Of a stretch of DNA of 64,000 nt, positions 11,483 to 22,860 are shown in pieces. The position numbers and the translations under genes are program-made. The first letter of the stretch is position 1. Each line of letters starts with the position of its first letter. The notes below the pieces were generated by a model. It was not told the DNA's origin and did not search any database. It worked only from the letters and a program-made list of their open reading frames with translations. The stretch is taken from NCBI RefSeq assembly GCF_029407905.1, contig NC_073626.1, positions 78,891,482-78,955,481 of the forward strand, written 5' to 3'. Source of the stretch: Bubalus kerabau. Its lineage: Eukaryota > Chordata > Mammalia > Artiodactyla > Bovidae.

Positions 11483-11830
11483 TTTGATAAAGTCCAGTTA
11501 CATATATTTTCTTTTGTTGCTGAGCTTTTGTTTTTATATCCAAGAAATCATTGCCAGATCCAGTGTCTGAAGATTTTCCCTTGTTTTCTTCTATGAGTTT
11601 TACAGTTTCAGGTCTTTAAGCATTTGATCCATTTTGAGTTAATTTTTGTATTTGATGTTAGGGAAGTGTTCAACTTAACATTTTTGCGTGTGGATATCCA
11701 GTCTTTCCAATGCTGTTTGTTGAAAAGACTGTTTTTCCCCCCATGGAATGGTCTCAGCATTCTTATTTCTGGGCTCTCTGTTTTATTCCATTGGTTTACA
11801 TGTTTGTCTTTATATTAGTACTATATATAA
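11483..11830 (-). mobile_element. Old L1, piece 3 (ORF2 region)
   Basis: Reverse L1 sequence: TTGATAAAGTCCAGTTACAT, ATCATTGCCAGATCCAG, TTTTGAGTTAATTTTTGTAT, GTGTGGATATCCAGTCTTTCC and a GGTCTCAGCATTCTT segment. A small piece at 11279-11330 (TTTCACTTTGACGTACAGAAG) also belongs to it. Order and orientation agree with the pieces at 6795-7742 and 10484-10527. Confidence 0.75.
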
Positions 11831-12221
11831 TACATATATATATATATATTTTTGCTCCTGAGAAACCCACCAAAACTATTGGTGAATGCAGAATTTTGCT
11901 GCTTCTGTTTTTTGATAAATGGTGATTAATAAAACAGGAAAAGCATATGGGAAAAAATTCTGACCCCCTACCATACACAAATATTAATTTAGGATAAATC
12001 ATAGACCTAAGTGGAAAAACATAAAACTTAAAAAGATTGTTTTTTCACTTTGGGACATGCAAAGTTTTCTTGGTAATAGAAAGATAATAACCATAAATAG
12101 AAAAATTAGATATTTTCACTTCAAAATTAAACATTTCTGCTTCTCAAATCATTATGAAGAAAATGGATAAAAATCAAAGACTTACAGAAAATGTTTTTCC
12201 TATCAACCAACTGACAGTTTT

Positions 12222-12560
12222 ATTTTTTTAAGATTTATTTTACGTTTTGGTTGCGGCATGTCCTCATTGCTGCACACAGGCCTCCTCTAGTTGGGGCGGT
12301 AGGGGCTGCTCTTGGTTCAGGGGGCGGGCTTCTGTTGCAGTGCTTGCCGCTGTTGTGGAGCTCAGGCTCTAGGCACGCGGACTTCCAGAGTAGCCGCGTG
12401 TTGGCCCAGTAGTTGCAGCTCGTAGGCTGTAGAACGCTGACTGGCTGGTTGTGGCACACGGGCTTAGTTGCTCCGTGGCATGTGGGATCTTCCTGGACCA
12501 GGGATTGAACTGGTGTATCACAATGCAAGGTGGATTCTTAACCACTGGATGACCATGGAA
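12222..12560 (-). mobile_element. CHR-type tRNA SINE, long copy
   Basis: Reversed A-rich tail at 12222-12240, a GC-rich body with GGCTCTAGGCACGCGG and GTGGCACACGGGCTTAG, then GGCATGTGGGATCTTCC and the reversed tRNA-derived head (GGGATTGAACTGGTG, ATTCTTAACCACTGGATGACC). It is strongly GC-rich compared with its surroundings. Confidence 0.85.
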
Positions 12561-12584
12561 ATAGGAAGTACTAGTGATACTTGA

Positions 12585-12855
12585 CTTAGAAGGCAATGGC
12601 ACCCCACTCCAGTACTCTTGCCTGGAAAATCCCATGGACAGAGGAGCCTAGTAGACTGCAGTCCATGAGGTCATTAAGAGTCGGACACGACTGGGTGACT
12701 TCACTTTGACTTTTCACTTGCATGCATTGGAGAAGGAAATGGCAGCCCACTCCAGTGTTCTTGCCTGGAGAATCCCAGGTACGGGGGAGCCTGGTGGGCT
12801 GCCGTCTATGGGGTCACACAGAGTTGGACACGACTGAAGTGACTTAGCAGCAGTA
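12585..12855 (+). mobile_element. Bov-A2 dimeric SINE
   Basis: Two forward Bov-A units ending in TTAGCAGCAGTA. Flanking repeats ATACTTGA at 12577-12584 and 12856-12863. Confidence 0.93.
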
Positions 12856-12863
12856 ATACTTGA

Positions 12864-13755
12864 AAGTACGTTGTCAGGAGTATACTTACGATAGAAACCA
12901 GATTCTAGGGACCTAAAACTAGTTGGGATTATAAATCACTAGTGTAAGGAAATAATTAAATTTTCTGATATTAATTGCACAAAATTCAAGCTTCAGTTTT
13001 TTTTTTGTTTTGTTTTGTTTGTTTTTAAGGCATATGTGAGACAGAAGGAGGGAGGGAGGGGAGAGATGCACAAGAGAGCAGGGACACATGCAGATGCAAG
13101 ATTTCTTGAATATTAAGAAGGAATAGGATCAAAAACAAGAAATGAAGGCTTTAGGTTTTTGGACTTTGCTACCTTTTTGTCTAAGATGGAAGAATGAAGA
13201 ATGGACAGGGAAGATACATACAGGCACAGAAACGCTAATAAACATGGAAGGGTGGCCGTTATGCCTCTAGCCCTCCATCCAGATGAAGGTGGAAGGTAAT
13301 GAGGGAACTTTAAAGGGTTAAGGACTATAGGAATAGCTCTTAACTTTTAGAAGAAAAACATCAGGGTGTGTGAAAGGGGTCTAGTGTAGTTTGAATATGT
13401 TTCACATGTGGTTCTGGATTCTGATAATATCCTCCAGCCCCCTTTGACTCACTTAGGTCACTCCTAAAGTTTTATCAGTAGAGAATTAGCAGACATGGAG
13501 GAGAGGATTTTTAAGAGTTTAATTGAACTTTAACTAGAATTTGTGGTGCTTTAGTCTGCTTAGTTGAAATTACATGAGGGAGTTCATTTTCCCCTCTTTA
13601 ATTCTTAGGGTTGTTGTTTAATAATAGATGATACCTCAGTGATCTGCTTGATATTTGTGTGTGTTTTGTGTCTGCCTGCTAGAAACTGAAAACACTGTAC
13701 AAAAAAATCTTTGGACATGACAGTAATAAGAGTCTTCCCAGTTTAAAATACACTT
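12864..13755. other. Intron sequence, no gene seen
   Basis: Unique-looking sequence with a G/T-rich stretch near 13000-13025 and a purine-rich run GGAGGGAGGGAGGGGAG near 13048. No exon-like segment. Confidence 0.6.
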
Positions 13756-13766
13756 AGTCATAAATT

Positions 13767-13990
13767 GAGTGCTTCCCAGGTGGCTTAATGATAAAGAATC
13801 CGCCTGCCAAGCAGGAGACATGGATTTGATCCCTGGATTGGAAAGATCTCCTGGAGAAGGAAATGGCAACCTACTTCAATATTCTTGCTTGGGAAATACC
13901 ATGGACAGAGAGCCTGGCGGGCTGCAAAAGAGTTGGGGTTGCAAAAGAGTCGAACCATGACCTAGCAACTAAATAACAACAAAACAACCA
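13767..13990 (+). mobile_element. Bov-tA SINE
   Basis: Forward copy starting GAGTGCTTCCCAGGTGG and ending in AACTAAATAACAACAAAAC. Flanking 11-bp repeats AGTCATAAATT (13756-13766) and AGTCATGAATT (13991-14001) differ at one base. Confidence 0.92.
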
Positions 13991-14412
13991 AGTCATGAAT
14001 TATATATATGCAAAATATTTAAGTAGTAATACCACTTAGTGCAAAATTCTGTAAAGCTCAGAGTAGGGTGATTACATTATGAGAAGTGGACTTGGATCCA
14101 CTAATGGCTCATCAAATTAGTTTAATAGCTCACAAACAGCATTTTTTCCTTTTTAATGGATTAGAATGGACTAGAAAATACTGGAGCTTGCAGCATATAG
14201 TAATAAACAGTTGTGGAACTTTTAATATAAAATGTATGTATGTGTTGATTTGGGTGAAAATATATTTGTTACTGTGGATTGCAGTCAAAAAGTGTTGGAA
14301 ATCCATCGTAGGTTATTTTGATAAATAATTGTGGACATTATAAAAACCTTTCAAGTCCTTACATTCATCTGCTTTTAGATTCGTTAAGTTTATATTTACA
14401 TTTCAACTAATT

Positions 14413-14876
14413 GTTGTTGTTCAGTCGTGTCTGACTCTTTGCGACCAGATGGGCTGCAGCACAACAGGCTTCCCTATCCTTCACTATCCCTCGGAGTTTT
14501 CTCAAATTCATGTCCATTGAGTTCATGATGCCATCCAACCATCTCATCCTCTGTTGCCACTTCTCTTCCTGCCCAGCATCAGGGTCTTTTCCAGGAGTCG
14601 GCTCTTCACATCAGGTGGCCAAAGTATTGGGGCTTCCGCCCAGTATCAGTCCTTCCAGTGAATATACAGGGATGATTTCTGATTTCATCTCCTTGCAGTC
14701 CAAGGGACTCTCAAGAATCTTCTCAAAAGCTTCAATTCTTCAGCACTCAGCCTTCTTTATGATCCAAATCTCACATCCATACATGACTACTGGAAAAACT
14801 ATAGCTTTGACTATATGGATCTTTGTCAGAAAAGTGATGTCTCTGCTTTTTAATACACTGTTTAGGTTTGTCATAG
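14413..14876 (-). mobile_element. BovB LINE, short antisense copy just before exon 2
   Basis: 3' end of BovB in reverse (TGTTCAGTCGTGTCTGAC through TTTTTAATACACTGTTTAGG), with several indels. It is truncated at 14876. CTAATT flanks it at 14407-14412 and 14877-14882, a short target duplication. It ends 81 bp before exon 2. Confidence 0.88.
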
Positions 14877-14931
14877 CTAATTATATAAATATATTTTAGA
14901 TGTAAGTATATAAATACATATGTAAGTGTGC

Positions 14932-14957
14932 TTTTTTTTTTTTTTTGGTCTTAATAG
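14932..14957 (+). promoter_or_regulatory. TLK1: 3' splice site of TLK1 exon 2
   Basis: A run of 15 T (14932-14946) followed by GGTCTTAATAG gives a strong polypyrimidine tract and AG acceptor at 14956-14957. The next base starts the reading frame of exon 2. A CTAAT motif at 14877-14881 resembles a branch point but is about 75 nt upstream, farther than usual. It lies in the target duplication of an antisense BovB that ends at 14876. Confidence 0.85.
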
Positions 14958-15076
14958 GTGCAATGGATGAGCTTCATAGTCTGGATCCAAGAAGGCAAGA
15001 ATTATTGGAAGCTAGATTTACAGGAGTTGCAAGTGGGAGCACGGGGAGCACGGGCAGTTGCAGTGTTGGAGCTAAA
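14958..15076 (+). CDS. TLK1: TLK1 exon 2 (Tousled-like kinase 1, N-terminal region)
   Basis: TLK1 is a nuclear Ser/Thr kinase that phosphorylates the histone chaperone ASF1 and supports chromatin assembly during S phase. This 119-nt exon encodes part of its N-terminal regulatory region. The first two bases complete a codon split across intron 1. The frame then reads Ala, followed by a Met codon at 14963 and MDELHSLDPRRQ, ending in GSCSVGAK. The Ser/Gly/Thr-rich stretch GVASGSTGSTG matches TLK1 as I know it and not the paralogue TLK2. Boundaries are AG at 14956-14957 and GTGAGT from 15077. The last exon base is A, which makes the donor somewhat weaker than ideal. The ATG at 14963 has G at -3 and +4, so it could start an alternative N-terminus, but that is inference. 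There are no stops or frameshifts. Because 119 is not a multiple of three, skipping this exon would shift the frame. Confidence 0.96.
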
Positions 15077-15249
15077 GTGAGTAAAATTGTAATCTATATT
15101 TGACATTTTTTCTTTGTATTAAAGTATGCATATTTTGTAAAGGATTTATATTTAACAAGTTAGTACTTACTATTATTTTTATAATGTATAGGAAAAAGTC
15201 CAGTGTTTGTATACCTGATTTCTAGTATAGCATATATGTTTTGCATATC

Positions 15250-17147
15250 ATTTTACAAAAAGGCAAAATGGTTCTCTGAGGAGGCCTTACAAATAGATGA
15301 AAAAAAGAAAAGAAAGTGAAAGTGAAAAGCAAAGATATACCCATCTGAATGCAGAGTTCCAAAGAATAGCAAGGAGAGATAAGAAAGCCTTCCTCAATGA
15401 TCAATGCAAAGAAATAGAGGAAAACGATAGAATGGGGAAGACTAGAGATCTCTTCAAGAAAGTTAGAGACACCAAGGAAACATTGCATGCAAAGATGGGC
15501 TCAATAAAGGACAGAAATGGTGTGGACCTAACAGAAGCAGAAGATATTAAGAAGAGGTGGCAAGAATACACAGGACTATACAAAAGAGATCTTCATGACC
15601 CCAGATAACCACAATGGTGCGACCACTCACCTAGAGCCAGAAGTCATGGAATGCGAAGTCAAGTGGGCCTTAGGAAGCATCACTACAAACAAAGCTAGCG
15701 GAGCTGATAGAATTCCAGTTGAGCTATTTCAGATCCTAAAAGATGATGCTGTGAAAGTGTTGCACTCGATATGCCAGCAAATTTGGAAAACTCAGCAGTG
15801 GCCACAGGGCTGGAAAAGGTCAGCTTTCATTCCAATCCCAAAGAAAGGCAATGCCAAAGAATGCTCAAACTACCGCACAGTTGCACTCATTTCACACGCT
15901 AGCAAAGAAGTATTCAAAATTCTGCAAGCCAGGCTTCGACAGTATGTGAACCGTGAACTTCCTGATGTTCAAGCTGGTTTTAGAAAAGGCAGAGGAATCA
16001 GAGATCAAATTGCCAACATCAGTTGGATCATAGAAAAAGCAAGAGAGTTCCAGAAAAATACCTACTTCTGTTTTATTGACTATGTCAAAGCCTTTGACTG
16101 TGTGGATCACAACAAACTGTGTAAAATTCTGAAAGAGATGGGAATATCAGACCACCTTACCTGCCTTCTGTGAAATCTGTATGCAGGTCAAGAAGCAACA
16201 GTTAGAACTGGACATGGAACAATGGACTGGTTCCAAATGGGGAAAGGAGTACATCAATGCTGTATATTGTCACCCTGCTTATTTACCTTATATGCAGAGT
16301 ACATCATGAGAAATGCCAGGCTGGATGAAGCCCAAGCTGGAGTCAAGATTGTTGGGAAAAATATCAATAACCTCAGATATACAAATGACATTACATGTAT
16401 GGCAGAAAGCAAAGAACCAAAGAGCCTCTTGATGAAAGAGGAGAGTGAAAAAGTTGGCTTAAAACTCAACATTCAGAAAACTAAGATCATGGCATCTGGT
16501 CCCATCACTTCATCACAAATACTTAGGGAAACAATGGAAACAGTGACAGACTTTATTTTTTTGGGCTCCAAAATCACTGCAGATGGTGACAGTAGCCATG
16601 AAATTAAAAGACACTTACTCCTTGGAAGAAAAGCTATGACCAACCTAGACAGCATATTGAAAAGCAGAGACATTACTTTGCCAACAAAGGTCCATCTAGT
16701 CAAAGCTATGGTTTTTCCAGTAGTCAGGTATGGATGTGAGAGTTGGACCATAAAGAAAGCTGAACGCTGAAGAATTTATGCTTTTGAAATGTGTTCGAAA
16801 AGACTCTTGAGAGTCCTTTGGACTGAAAGGAGATCAAACCAGTCAATCCTAAAGGAAATCAGTTCTGGGTGTTCATTGGAAGGACTGATGCTGAAATTGA
16901 AACTCCAATACTTTGGCCAGCTGATGCAAAGAAGTGACTCATTGGAAAAGACCCTGATGCTGGGAAAGATTGAAGACAGGAGGAGAAGAGGATGACAGAG
17001 GATAAGATGTTTGGGTGCCATCACTGATTGGATGGATATGAGTTTGAGCAAGCTGAGGGAGTTGGTGATGGACAGGGGAGCCTGGCGTGCTGCTGTCCGT
17101 GGGGTTGCAAAGAGTCAGATACGACTGAGTGACTGAACTGATACTAT
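15250..17147 (+). mobile_element. BovB LINE, sense copy just after exon 2
   Basis: 5'-truncated forward BovB that begins in the linker (ACAAAAAGGCAAAATGG) and reaches the 3' end GACTGAGTGACTGAACTGA. Translated pieces include KKRWQEYTGLYKRDLHDP and a 192-codon RT frame (15595-16173: GFRKGRGIRDQIANI, YFCFIDYVKAFDCVDHNKL). A TGA near 16171 interrupts the RT, and a second frame follows (16222-16770). There the catalytic box reads YTND, so one of the two aspartates is lost. The copy is not functional. It is the only long BovB in the sense direction relative to TLK1 in this window. Confidence 0.93.
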
Positions 17148-17149
17148 AT

Positions 17150-17690
17150 TATGAGTATTTATGTTGTAATATAGCATAATAGGTTTCAAGAGTAAAAATG
17201 AATTTGGTAGATGCACTGTCTTTCTCCTGTTACATAATTTTCACCTTTCCTTATCCTTTTTGTTTCTTCTTTGCCCCTGTAACTCATGTTCCTGTTATAT
17301 ATGTTCCTATCTGTACAGTAATCCACTGCTGCTACCTCCTGCATAAAATGAGTAGTATATCTGTTATGGCTTCCAGTGGTAGATATCAGGTTGTCTCCAG
17401 CTCCCTGCTACCTCACATTGTGGTGAATTTCTTGTAACTGTTCTCTTTTGTGACTTAGTAAACATTTTTTTAAAATATATTCCTAACAGCAGAATTGATA
17501 GAGCATAGGACATGTATAGATTTAAATTGAATAAATAGTGTGTGCTATTTATAATGGTTGTATAAAACTAATTTGCATTCAGCAGAGTGCATGAGTATTT
17601 CTGTATCTCTGTATCTAAGAAACCCTTGGCATCATCCAGATTCCTCATGTTTGATAGCCCAGAAGGTATATTTTGCTGTGCTATGTGTCT
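17150..17690. other. Intron sequence, no gene seen
   Basis: AT-rich, with no recognised exon or clear repeat. Confidence 0.55.
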
Positions 17691-17693
17691 TGC

Positions 17694-17886
17694 TGGGCTG
17701 CTGTGCTGCGCTAAGTCGCTTTATCATGTCCGACTCTTTCCTACCCCATGTAACCCACAAGACTTCTCTGTCCGTGGAGTTTTCTGGGCAAGGATACTTG
17801 AGTAGGTTGCCAGGGGATTTTCTCCACCCAGGGATTGAGCCCATGTCTCTTTTGTCTCCTGTATTGTTTACCATCAGAGCCACTGT
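17694..17886 (-). mobile_element. Bov-tA SINE, diverged
   Basis: Reverse copy starting CTGGGCTGCTGTGCTGCGC. GTCCGACTCTTTCCTACC and GGGATTGAGCCCATGTCTC are recognisable. Older than most SINEs here, judging by mismatches. Confidence 0.85.
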
Positions 17887-18141
17887 TTTTCATATGTCCC
17901 TTGTATATTCTATATATTCCATGTTGATTACATACAGTGCAGATAACTTCTTTCATTTTGTCATGTCTGTTAGCTTTTTTTATGGTATCCATCATATCCA
18001 CCATAAATACGGTACAGAACTCTTTAATGTTGTTATATTAAAACTCAATAATTTTTTTTGCTTTATGGTCTATACCTTAGTATACCAACTTTTGGTTTTA
18101 CTAAGAAAAACAGTTGTCACCAGAAGCCATCTAGGTCAAAT

Positions 18142-18170
18142 GATCTAGATCTAGATCTAGATCTAGATCT
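18142..18170. repeat. GATCTA hexamer microsatellite
   Basis: Close to five tandem units of GATCTA ending in GATCT, followed by a T run. Each unit contains the palindrome AGATCT, so the tract is self-complementary. Confidence 0.95.
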
Positions 18171-18860
18171 TTTTTGCTATGTTTATATTTTGTTATTTTA
18201 CTAATTTTCAGCAATAAAAAATATAATAGCAACTTTATTAGAAATTTTAATATGAATTTAAACATACTTAAAAATCTCTTTGTATCAAGTAAATCTTGGT
18301 GCACAAGCATCATAAAAGATGAAGGATATTGTTGTGCATCCTTGGAGCTTAAAAATGGCCCAGGTTCTTGTTGCAGAACATTGTATGATCAAGTCCTTCA
18401 GTTGAATGAATTAGTGGATGAGAATACCATGTTTCCCTTTTTCCTCCTCTTAGAAATGTATTGTCCAGTTCATTGATTCTTGAATTTGAGAAAATTCATC
18501 TAAGATACTGACATTTGAAGACTCAGATTTTATTTATATGTTTATTGTCACCATCATCAGTTTTAGGTACTGTTATCTCTTCATATTTATTTTCTGATTT
18601 GTTTAATAAATGTAAATTATCACCTTCTCTTGATCGTCTTAAGTAGAAAATGAAAATTTTTTATTAGCTGGAGTTGATAAAAGCTAAAATCAGACTCCAA
18701 AGATAGTTTCTTAGTCATTTATATGTTTTTGAAAGATGATGCAGTACTTTGAGGTAAAGAAAATAACTTTATAATTTATTTATAAATTTATTTTATAATT
18801 TATTCACTATTACATCATCCTTTTAGTCATTAAATCTGTACTGTTTTTCTGTTTCTACTA
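18171..18860. other. AT-rich intron, no gene seen
   Basis: Includes a very AT-rich imperfect repeat of TTATAATTTATT near 18768-18808. No exon-like segment. Confidence 0.6.
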
Positions 18861-18864
18861 TAAA

Positions 18865-19335
18865 TTATCACGAAGTTGCTCAAGACAGTACGCATTTATT
18901 ATCTTATAATTCTATAGCATCTGAAGTCTGACCCAAGTCTCACTGGGCTAAAATCAAGCTGTCTGCGCTGCTGCGTGTCTCTCTGGGGTCTTGAGGGAGA
19001 ACCGGTTTGCCATGCCTTCTGCAGCTGTGGGAGGCTGCCTGCATTCCTTGGCTGGTGGCGTCCTTCCTGCATGCTCAGAGCCAGCGGTGTTGCCTCTCTC
19101 TTACTCTTCTTTGACAATCACATGTAATGGACCATAGCCTAAAGGGCTCTTCACTTATAATTGCTAATATGATTAGATTGGGCCCACCTCAGTCTGGATA
19201 ATCTGGTATAATTTCCCCATCTTAAAATTCTCATCCTTAATCACATCTGCAGAGTCCCTTTTGCCGTATACAATAACATTCTGGTGTTTAGGGCATGGAC
19301 ATCAATGGGGAGCCAATATTCTGCCTATCATATAA
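18865..19335 (-). mobile_element. MLT1-type LTR (ERVL-MaLR)
   Basis: Reverse copy with the typical segments ACTGGGCTAAAATCAAGCTG, GGCTGCCTGCATTCCTTGGC, TTGGGCCCACCTCAGTCTGG, CATCTGCAGAGTCCC and a terminal CCAATATTCTGCCTATCA. Non-coding solo LTR, old and diverged. Exact subfamily not assigned. Confidence 0.8.
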
Positions 19336-19739
19336 TCATTCTTCTGTTTTATTTTAGAGGCTTCTCTTTGTTTCAGCATACTTGAATAATTGATGAACAA
19401 TGATAAGTAATGACTTCCTTTTATGATATAATAACAAAATATAGGAAAGATAAGATCAGTAAGATCCCATAATGTATTTTGGATTTATGAAAGCCGGTGG
19501 ACATCTGGTAATTAATTGCAAGGTAGAATGTGTTATATTCTATTAAAAATAAATTCCTATTTTTATTCTGTGGATGGTCTCAATAAAAGTCCTGAAATAT
19601 TAATTATTATAAACTGACTTGAAAAAGAAGCCAGAAAGCTAAAGTTGGGTCCAGTGGACTCTGATGGTATTCTAAAAGTGAAATTCTTCCTTCCCACCCA
19701 TGAGGCACAAATACAATTGCTTCTGTTTTATAGTTTTAC

Positions 19740-20260
19740 TTTTACATTTATTCTTTAGCCCATTGAGGCCTCATCTTTTATATAATATTGATAAAGTTCA
19801 GGTTTTATTTTTCTCCACATAGTAAACCAGTTTTCTCCACTTCTTAAAGCATCCATATTTTCCCACTGATGTGTCATGCACCTGTATTATGTGTTGATTT
19901 GCCACGTGTATATTCTGAGCTGTCTGAAATTTACCTTACGTTCTGGTGGTCTTTCTGTGTTCTTCTGTCAGTATCACGTAAAGAATATGGTTGTGTTTTG
20001 GTATGTCTTGTTTCTGTGGTAAAGCAAGTCTCTCCTTTAATCTTCTTTTGTAAGATTGACTCAATTATTTATGGATCTTTATTCCCTCATGTAAAATTTG
20101 AGCATGTCTTTAGTTGTTAGCACTTGGGGATTATTCTTCTTTAATAACTCATTTGTATCTTTTTCCTTTAAAGATCAAATGGAATTTTTGTCTTAAATGC
20201 AGATTGATTTTTGGAGTATTGAAATGTTTGTAAGATTAGGTTGTCCCATCTAAGTACCTG
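19740..20260 (-). mobile_element. Very old L1-like remnant
   Basis: Weak similarity to reversed L1 ORF2 (TGATAAAGTTCAGGTTTTAT, CCACGTGTATATTCTGAG). Too diverged for firm limits. Confidence 0.4.
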
Positions 20261-20759
20261 AAATGTCTCTCCATTTGTTCAGTTCTCTCTGTAGAGTTAT
20301 ACAGAATTTTTGGCTATTTTTATGAATTTTTTTGGCTTATTTCTGGATACTTGAAAGTTTTGTGGCTGAAGTATTTTTTATATTTTCTAGTTAGCTCTTG
20401 GTGACCTACGAGGTTTTTTATTTTTATAGACTGGTGTTGTATTTAGTAGTCTTACTTTGGTCTCTTTCATTGGTTGTACTACTTTGTTGATTATTTAGAT
20501 TTGTCCAAGAGAAATAGTTATTTTCCCCAAATTACAGTTTTATTTCTTATACTTCATGTGTGTGTGTGTGTGTGTTGGTCATGAGCTTCAGTACTATGTC
20601 TTGTCCTGTTCAAGAGGAATCATCTAAAGTTTGTCCATTAAGTATAATGTTTGCTGTAGGTTATGTGTATATAACCATGACCACATAGCAGAAGAGCTTT
20701 TCCATTCCTGGTTAGTTAAGAATTTTTTTGTTCATTTGTTTTAAAAATAGTAAGTGTAA

Positions 20760-22860
20760 CAAATTTTAAAAAACATTGAACTTTGCATTTTGGGATAAAC
20801 CCAACTTGGTTATGATCCCAACTTGGTTATGATATACTATTTTAAAAATTTATTAGATTTAATACATGACTAGATATTTTAGTTAGGATTTGTACATTTA
20901 TGGTTGTAAGAGAAGTAGATGCACTGACCTGAAGAGTAATATTTTAGTGAGTTTTGACAAATGTATACACTTGTAGTAATCCACATCCTTTTAAGATATA
21001 GAACATTTTCATCACACCACCTTGTCTGTTTTATAAAACAGTATCACACTAGCCCCATAAAGTGAACTATTTTCTTGCTGTTTTTAATTTTTTCAACATC
21101 GTATATATGGTAGAAAATGTTCATGGGAAGATGAGTAGACGTTTACCTGTAAAACTGTCTTGTCCTGGGGTTTGTTGTGAAGAAAGGTCTTTCATTATCA
21201 TTTAAATTTCATTAATATTAGTTAGTTTAATTAATCTATTTCAGTTAAGCTTTTCAGACTTATTAGTGGATAGTTATAACACTTTAAAAAAATCTCAATT
21301 CTTATTCATTTCTGTTTATTCTTTCAGATTCTGCTTTTCTGTTCATTCCTGCCAGAGCTCTAATTAAGTAACTGTTTCAAAGAATTTGGTTTTAATCTGT
21401 TTCAGTTTATTTTCCCCATTGATTTCTGTCATCATAATTTACTTGTTGGATTTGCTCTGTGGCTCTTCTTCCAGCTGTTGAGTTGAATGAGTTAGATTAT
21501 TCATATGGCAACATAATTAATATACAATAAAATGTGTGGATTTTAAGTAACTTGTGCTGTAAGTTTTGTGAATGCATAAAATTGTGTAACCTCCACCACA
21601 ATTAGGATGTAATATAGTTTTCAGAATATTCCCCCGTGCCCTTTTGTACTCTGTCCTTTAGGTTGCCTCTGGTAACCACTGATTTATTTACTGTTTTTAT
21701 AGTTTTGCCTTTGCAAGCCTGTCATACAAATGGAGTCAGTATTATAAATATGTAACCTTAGATTCCGACTTCTTTTATCTTAGAAAAATGCATTCCTTTG
21801 AGATTCATCCATTGTTGTAATATTATCAATAGTTAATTTTTATTGTTAAATAGTGTTCTATTGTATAAAATATTGATATATTGATACATTTGTTTTTTAA
21901 ATTTTTATTAAAATATAGTTGATTTACAGTGTTGTGTGTCAGGTGTACAGCAAAGTGAATTCAGTTATACATGCACACATATATGTATATTTTCTTTAGA
22001 TTCATTTCCATTATAGATTATTACAAGATACTGAGTATAGTTCCCTCTGCTATGGAGTAGGTCCTTGTTGGTTATCTGTTTTTTATACTGTAGTGTGTAA
22101 AAATAAACCACAATTTTTTTTAAAATCCATTTCTACTAGATAAAGAGCATCTAGGTTATTTTAAGTATTTTAAGGATTACAAATACACTTGCTATAAACA
22201 TTTGTATATTCACTCCTCTTAAGTTTAGTTATTTTGAGCTCTTCTTTTGTTATAGAATTAAATTTTTGCATTGTTTTTTGAAAATACAGTTTGTGTGACA
22301 TCAGTGCTGAAATGTGCTCTGTTTTATAAACATTTCATATCTAATAGCTTCTAATTGTATTAGTTCAGATCTTGGAGATCTCCTTGTATTGTCGTATTTT
22401 TAAATCTTTAATTGTGATTATTGAGGTATGCATTTCAGCTTGTTGTTTATCAGTTTTGGCTTGATGTATTTTGATGCTACCTTTTTACATGCATATATCT
22501 TTTTTGGTTCTTTTCATGGCTACATAATTATTTTTTAGAAAATACTTGTTTTTTTAGATCTTAAGTACTGTCCTTGGCTTTGTTTTGGTTCATATTTGTC
22601 TTAGGTATGTTTTTTTTTTATTATTTTTAATTGTGTTTCTTATAGACAGTATGTCTCCTCTTTTGGATGGAAAATGAGCATTTTTCTCAAATGGTGGATT
22701 CAGTCTGTTACACCTATTATAATTATTTTTATTTTCTGACTTGGTTCTGCCATCTATTGGTTGATACCTTCTAATTGATATCTTCTTGACTTTCATTCCC
22801 TTCCACTCCTTGCTTTCCATTGGACAGGTGCAGTTTTTCCTGATGTTTTAAAGGTTATAT
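20760..22860 (-). mobile_element. Old L1 mosaic
   Basis: A series of reversed L1 pieces: GGGATAAACCCAACTTGG near 20793 and CTTGTCCTGGGGTTTG near 21160 (ORF2); the 3' UTR type GGTAACCACTGATTTATT near 21670 and GAGATTCATCCATTGTTG near 21800; a different L1 3' end at about 21900-22095 (TAGTTGATTTACAGTGTTG, CAGGTGTACAGCAAAGTG); then ORF2 again (TTTCTTATAGACAGTATG near 22635). At least two L1 insertions are mixed here, all non-coding by decay. A 17-bp segment ending GGTTATGAT is tandemly duplicated near 20803-20836. Confidence 0.65.

Larger units (their letters stand above)
1..14957 (+). other. TLK1: TLK1 intron 1, 3' part
   Basis: All sequence before the first visible TLK1 exon. The 5' splice site and upstream coding exon are outside the window. 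It has no supported host exon. Its content is repeats (listed separately) in AT-rich unique sequence. The strand comes from exons 2 and 3, which read in the + direction. Confidence 0.85.

Noticed and set aside
12235..12528. 97-codon GC-rich frame
   Set aside because: Lies entirely within a CHR-type tRNA SINE.
13780..13850. tRNA gene at the SINE head
   Set aside because: The tRNA-like box sequences belong to the Bov-tA head. There is no complete cloverleaf, and the same head recurs in each copy.
18142..18170. Regulatory binding array made of GATCTA units
   Set aside because: Looks like a simple microsatellite. Nothing else supports a regulatory role.
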